From: CAZKNF01 sp964554105
Lineage (GTDB): Bacteria > Bacteroidota > Rhodothermia > Rhodothermales > VXPQ01
Assembly: GCA_964554105.1 (NCBI GenBank)
Contig: CAZKNF010000005.1
Location: forward strand, 1-64,000
Direction of reading: 5' to 3'
Length of the DNA: 64,000 nucleotides
Below the pieces are notes generated by a model, which searched no databases, had not been told where the DNA came from, and saw nothing but the letters and a program-made list of their open reading frames with translations. Of this stretch, positions 61,470 to 64,000 are shown piece after piece. A program made the translations under genes and the position numbers. Positions within the stretch are counted from its first letter, which is position 1. The number at the start of each line of letters is the position of its first letter.

Positions 61470-63287
61470 TCATTGACCGTTAGCTGGTTGTCCCATCCCA
61501 AACATGGGAGAGTGCTGTACCTCCAGTTCCTTACCCGGTCCCAGATACATATGCACGCCGCACGGCAAACATGGATCAAAGCTCCGGACGGCACGCATAA
61601 TGTCGATACCCTTGAAGTCGTCCGGGCCGTTCTCCTCGAAAATGGGCATGTTCTGGACCGCATCCTCGTAGGGCCCCGGCGTGCCGTATACGTCGCGCGG
61701 ACTCGCGTTCCACGGAGTCGGCGGATAGGGATGGTAGTTGGCGATCTTCTTGTCGCGGATCACCATATGATGGGACAGAACGCCGCGAACAGCCTCGTGG
61801 AAGCCGCAGCCGATCGCCTCGTCGGGGACCTCGAATTCCGTAAATGTCTTCGTCCTGCCGGCATTTACATCGTTCAGCGCCTGCTCGCAGAAATACATCG
61901 CCGCGGCTGCAGCATAGGCCTGGAAGTACGTCCGCGCCCTGTTTCGCTCGATCGCATTGCTCCATTTAGGGATGTTCCACTCGAGCTCCATCTCGGGTTT
62001 GGTCGCCGTCTTCGGCAGACGCATCTTCACGCTGCTGCCGGTCGAACTGACATACCCGATGTCCACCTTATTCGCGAGCGCCGTCGCCCACAACCGGGCA
62101 ATCGGACCGCCGCCGGTATCGAGCGACAGATAGTCGGCCGTCCGATCGTCATACCAGCGAGGAGCCATTACCCACGTGTAGTTGCCGTCAAAATCGCGCT
62201 TCTGCGGCTTCGGCACCGTGGTTTGATTCCACGGGTGACGCTTGTCGACAGGATTACCCAGCGGATCCTGCTTTACGAACGTCTCGCCCGAGTCCACCCA
62301 GTCCTCGTAGTACGAACTGCCGAGAAGGATGCGGATTCCCAGATTGATGTCGACGAGATCGGTCGTGATCAATTCACCGTCCACGATGATGCCGGGGGTG
62401 ACGAACATCTCATTACCCCAGTTCGACATCGACTTGTAATTGTAGTCGCAGTGCTTTGGATTGTTGAACGCACCCCAGCAGCCTAGCAGGACACGACGCC
62501 GCCCGACTTCTTCATATCCCGGCAGTGCTTCGTACATGAAATCGAAGAGGTCATCATGGAGCGGTACGCACCGCTTCATGAACTCGACGTACTTCGTGAG
62601 GCGGATGAGGTAGTCGGTGAATACCTGAACGGACGGCACCGTGCCGACACCGCCCGGGTACAGCGTCGACGGATGTACGTGGCGACCCTCCATCAGACAA
62701 AACATCTCTCGCGTCACACGGCTCATCTGCAGTGTCTCACGATAGAATTCGCCCTCGAACGGATTGAGCGCCGTCATAATTTCCGCGATTGTCCGATACC
62801 CGTGATGCTCCGCACCCGGTGCCGCGGCCGTCTTGGCCTTCTCCCAGACGCTCGGGTTCGTCTCGCGAACCATCTTTTCGCAGTAGTCTACACCGACCAG
62901 ATTGTCCTGAAAGAGGCAATGGTCGAACATGTACTCGGCGGCCTCACCGAGATTGATGATCCATTCCGCAAGCGGCGGCGGTTTGATGCCGTAGGCCATG
63001 TTCTGCGCATACACGGAGCACGTGGCGTGATTGTCGCCGCAGATGCCGCAAATGCGGCTCGTGATGAAGTGCGAATCACGCGGATCCTTGTTCTGCATAA
63101 ATATGCTGTATCCGCGGAAGATCGAAGACGTGCTGTAGCACTCCGCGACCTCTCTGTTGTCGAAGTCGATCTTCGTGTAAATGCCCAGGCTCCCCACGAT
63201 GCGTGTGATCGGGTCCCAGTTCATCTCCACAAGCCGTCCACGCCCCTTCTTGTCCTCCTTTACAGGCGCCGTCGTCGTTGTTTCCAT
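61470..63287 (-). CDS. hhyL: Group 1h [NiFe]-hydrogenase large subunit
   Basis: 605 aa. The L1 motif RICGICGDNHATC (Cys80 and Cys83) and the L2 motif DPCLPCGVH (Cys573 and Cys576) supply the four Cys ligands of the NiFe site. The form of L2, followed by MYLGPGKELE, is that of group 1h (formerly group 5) high-affinity enzymes, which oxidise atmospheric H2 in the presence of O2. Cleavage after His579 by the maturation protease would remove 26 residues. There is no signal peptide; export, if any, uses the small subunit. GVHPSTLYPGGVGT-like and RHVHPSTLYPGGVGTVPSVQ segments are typical. The small subunit gene ends 104 bp upstream on the same strand. Confidence 0.96.
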   Translation of the reverse strand: METTTTAPVKEDKKGRGRLVEMNWDPITRIVGSLGIYTKIDFDNREVAECYSTSSIFRGYSIFMQNKDPRDSHFITSRICGICGDNHATCSVYAQNMAYGIKPPPLAEWIINLGEAAEYMFDHCLFQDNLVGVDYCEKMVRETNPSVWEKAKTAAAPGAEHHGYRTIAEIMTALNPFEGEFYRETLQMSRVTREMFCLMEGRHVHPSTLYPGGVGTVPSVQVFTDYLIRLTKYVEFMKRCVPLHDDLFDFMYEALPGYEEVGRRRVLLGCWGAFNNPKHCDYNYKSMSNWGNEMFVTPGIIVDGELITTDLVDINLGIRILLGSSYYEDWVDSGETFVKQDPLGNPVDKRHPWNQTTVPKPQKRDFDGNYTWVMAPRWYDDRTADYLSLDTGGGPIARLWATALANKVDIGYVSSTGSSVKMRLPKTATKPEMELEWNIPKWSNAIERNRARTYFQAYAAAAAMYFCEQALNDVNAGRTKTFTEFEVPDEAIGCGFHEAVRGVLSHHMVIRDKKIANYHPYPPTPWNASPRDVYGTPGPYEDAVQNMPIFEENGPDDFKGIDIMRAVRSFDPCLPCGVHMYLGPGKELEVQHSPMFGMGQPANGQ

Positions 63288-63391
63288 GTTGAACGTTCCA
63301 ATCTAATCGGGTGAATGGCTGTTGACTCCCGGTGCCGTCCGTTCCGCCCACCGGCGAAGAACGACGGATCCGGATGCCGTGCGAATGCGCC

Positions 63392-64000
63392 TCAGCCGTA
63401 ATGCTTCGGCTCGTATCCGGTCGTGAGCTCCGGTCGAGGGTGTCGCCACTTCGGCTCTTTGTTGACCGTCCGGTTGGTGATGGAGCGCAGCGCTCGGATC
63501 ATCTTGCCGTAGGCCTTGATGGCTGTCCCCGAAACAGAGGCACCCGGCGGCTCATCCATGAACGGCATGAACTTGTCCGGGAAGCCGGGCATCGTGCAGG
63601 CAATGCAGATGCCTCCCACGTTCGGGCAGCCCCCGAGGCCGTTCATCCAACCTCGCTTCGTGACGTTGCAGTTCACGACAGGCCCCCAGCATCCAATCTT
63701 GACGAGGCATTTCGGCGAGCCGTATTCGTAGGCGAAGTCGGCCTGCTCGTAGTACCCGGCGCGATCGCAGCCCTCGTGCACGGTCTTACCGAAGAGCCAC
63801 GTTGGCCGCAGCTTATCGTCCAGCGGAATCAACGGCGCGAGCCCGGCGACGTGGTAGAGCAGATACAGCAGCGTCTCCGTCATGTTGTCGGGCTGAACGG
63901 GACATCCGGGCACGTTGACGATCGGCAGTCCGGCCTTCGATCGCCAATTCCATCCGAGGTAATCCGCGAGCCCCATGCAGCCCGTAGGGTTCCCCTCCAT
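63392..64000 (-). CDS. hhyS: Group 1h [NiFe]-hydrogenase small subunit (5' end outside window)
   Basis: The last 202 residues of the small subunit; the gene continues past the right edge, and the Met at the edge lies inside the protein. Visible are EGNPTGCMGLADYLGWNWRS, NVPGCPVQPDNMTETLLYL, HEGCDRAGYYEQADFAYEYG, SPKCLVKIGCWGPVVNCN and GGCPNVGGICIACTMPGFPD, which carry the ligands of the medial and distal iron-sulfur clusters and part of the proximal one. The high conservation of MPGFPDKFMPFMDEPPGA marks group 1h. No C-terminal membrane helix is present, so membrane contact must come through a partner. Whether the N terminus has a Tat signal cannot be seen. Confidence 0.95.
   Translation of the reverse strand: MEGNPTGCMGLADYLGWNWRSKAGLPIVNVPGCPVQPDNMTETLLYLLYHVAGLAPLIPLDDKLRPTWLFGKTVHEGCDRAGYYEQADFAYEYGSPKCLVKIGCWGPVVNCNVTKRGWMNGLGGCPNVGGICIACTMPGFPDKFMPFMDEPPGASVSGTAIKAYGKMIRALRSITNRTVNKEPKWRHPRPELTTGYEPKHYG

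Overview
The window is a high-GC bacterial scaffold of 64 kb with one assembly gap (100 N at 42858-42957). Two genes run off the ends: an ATP-grasp protein on the left and a [NiFe]-hydrogenase small subunit on the right. I saw no rRNA, tRNA, CRISPR array, transposase or phage gene. The gene content points to the Bacteroidota/Rhodothermota/Balneolota side of the FCB group: a membrane histidine kinase fused to a receiver and an AraC output domain, a DUF3943 protein, DUF6268-like barrels, and many exported enzymes. Clear Shine-Dalgarno sites before several starts keep Gemmatimonadota open as an alternative. Many proteins are rich in Asp and Glu, which would fit a salt-adapted organism. These are inferences from gene content, not a placement.

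Region by region. 1-5.6 kb: ATP-grasp enzyme, DUF3943 membrane protein, a TetR regulator with two matching operators (one in its own leader, one before a small secreted protein), and a secreted GH42-type glycosidase. 5.6-17.9 kb: an outer-membrane barrel fused to an M20 peptidase, a hybrid two-component regulator, a lipoprotein phosphodiesterase, a phosphotriesterase-like hydrolase, an FAD oxidoreductase, a sulfatase with HEAT repeats, and a porin-like protein. This looks like uptake and breakdown of a sulfated or phosphorylated organic polymer. 18-25.3 kb: M28 peptidase lipoprotein; a three-gene run of aldonolactone-oxidase-like flavoenzyme, fibre-like protein and MurE-like ligase; GlpD. 25.3-30 kb: an EEP-family lipoprotein and a PDZ-containing sensor kinase with its NarL-type regulator. 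30-35 kb: a TauE/SafE remnant beside a His-rich CopB-type copper ATPase, a TPR protein and an epimerase-like protein. 35-46 kb: an FRG-domain gene pair, trehalose synthase-like GH13, an alpha/beta-hydrolase/erythromycin-esterase fusion with a phosphoribosyltransferase, RlpA, the gap, a UdgX-type uracil-DNA glycosylase and a PAS/GAF kinase. 46-54.6 kb: housekeeping genes typA, zwf-pgl, nadE, uxuA and tag.

54.6-64 kb: a leftward operon for a group 1h (high-affinity, atmospheric-type) [NiFe]-hydrogenase. In transcription order it holds the small subunit, large subunit, a NifU-domain protein, a 64-aa protein, DUF5947, DUF6084, a 437-aa unknown, a maturation endopeptidase, a 37-aa DUF6893-like membrane peptide, and hypC, hypD and hypE. 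The accessory set is the one known from actinobacterial-type enzymes. It suggests that the organism scavenges trace H2 to feed respiration when carbon is scarce, beside trehalose metabolism and NADPH supply from zwf-pgl.
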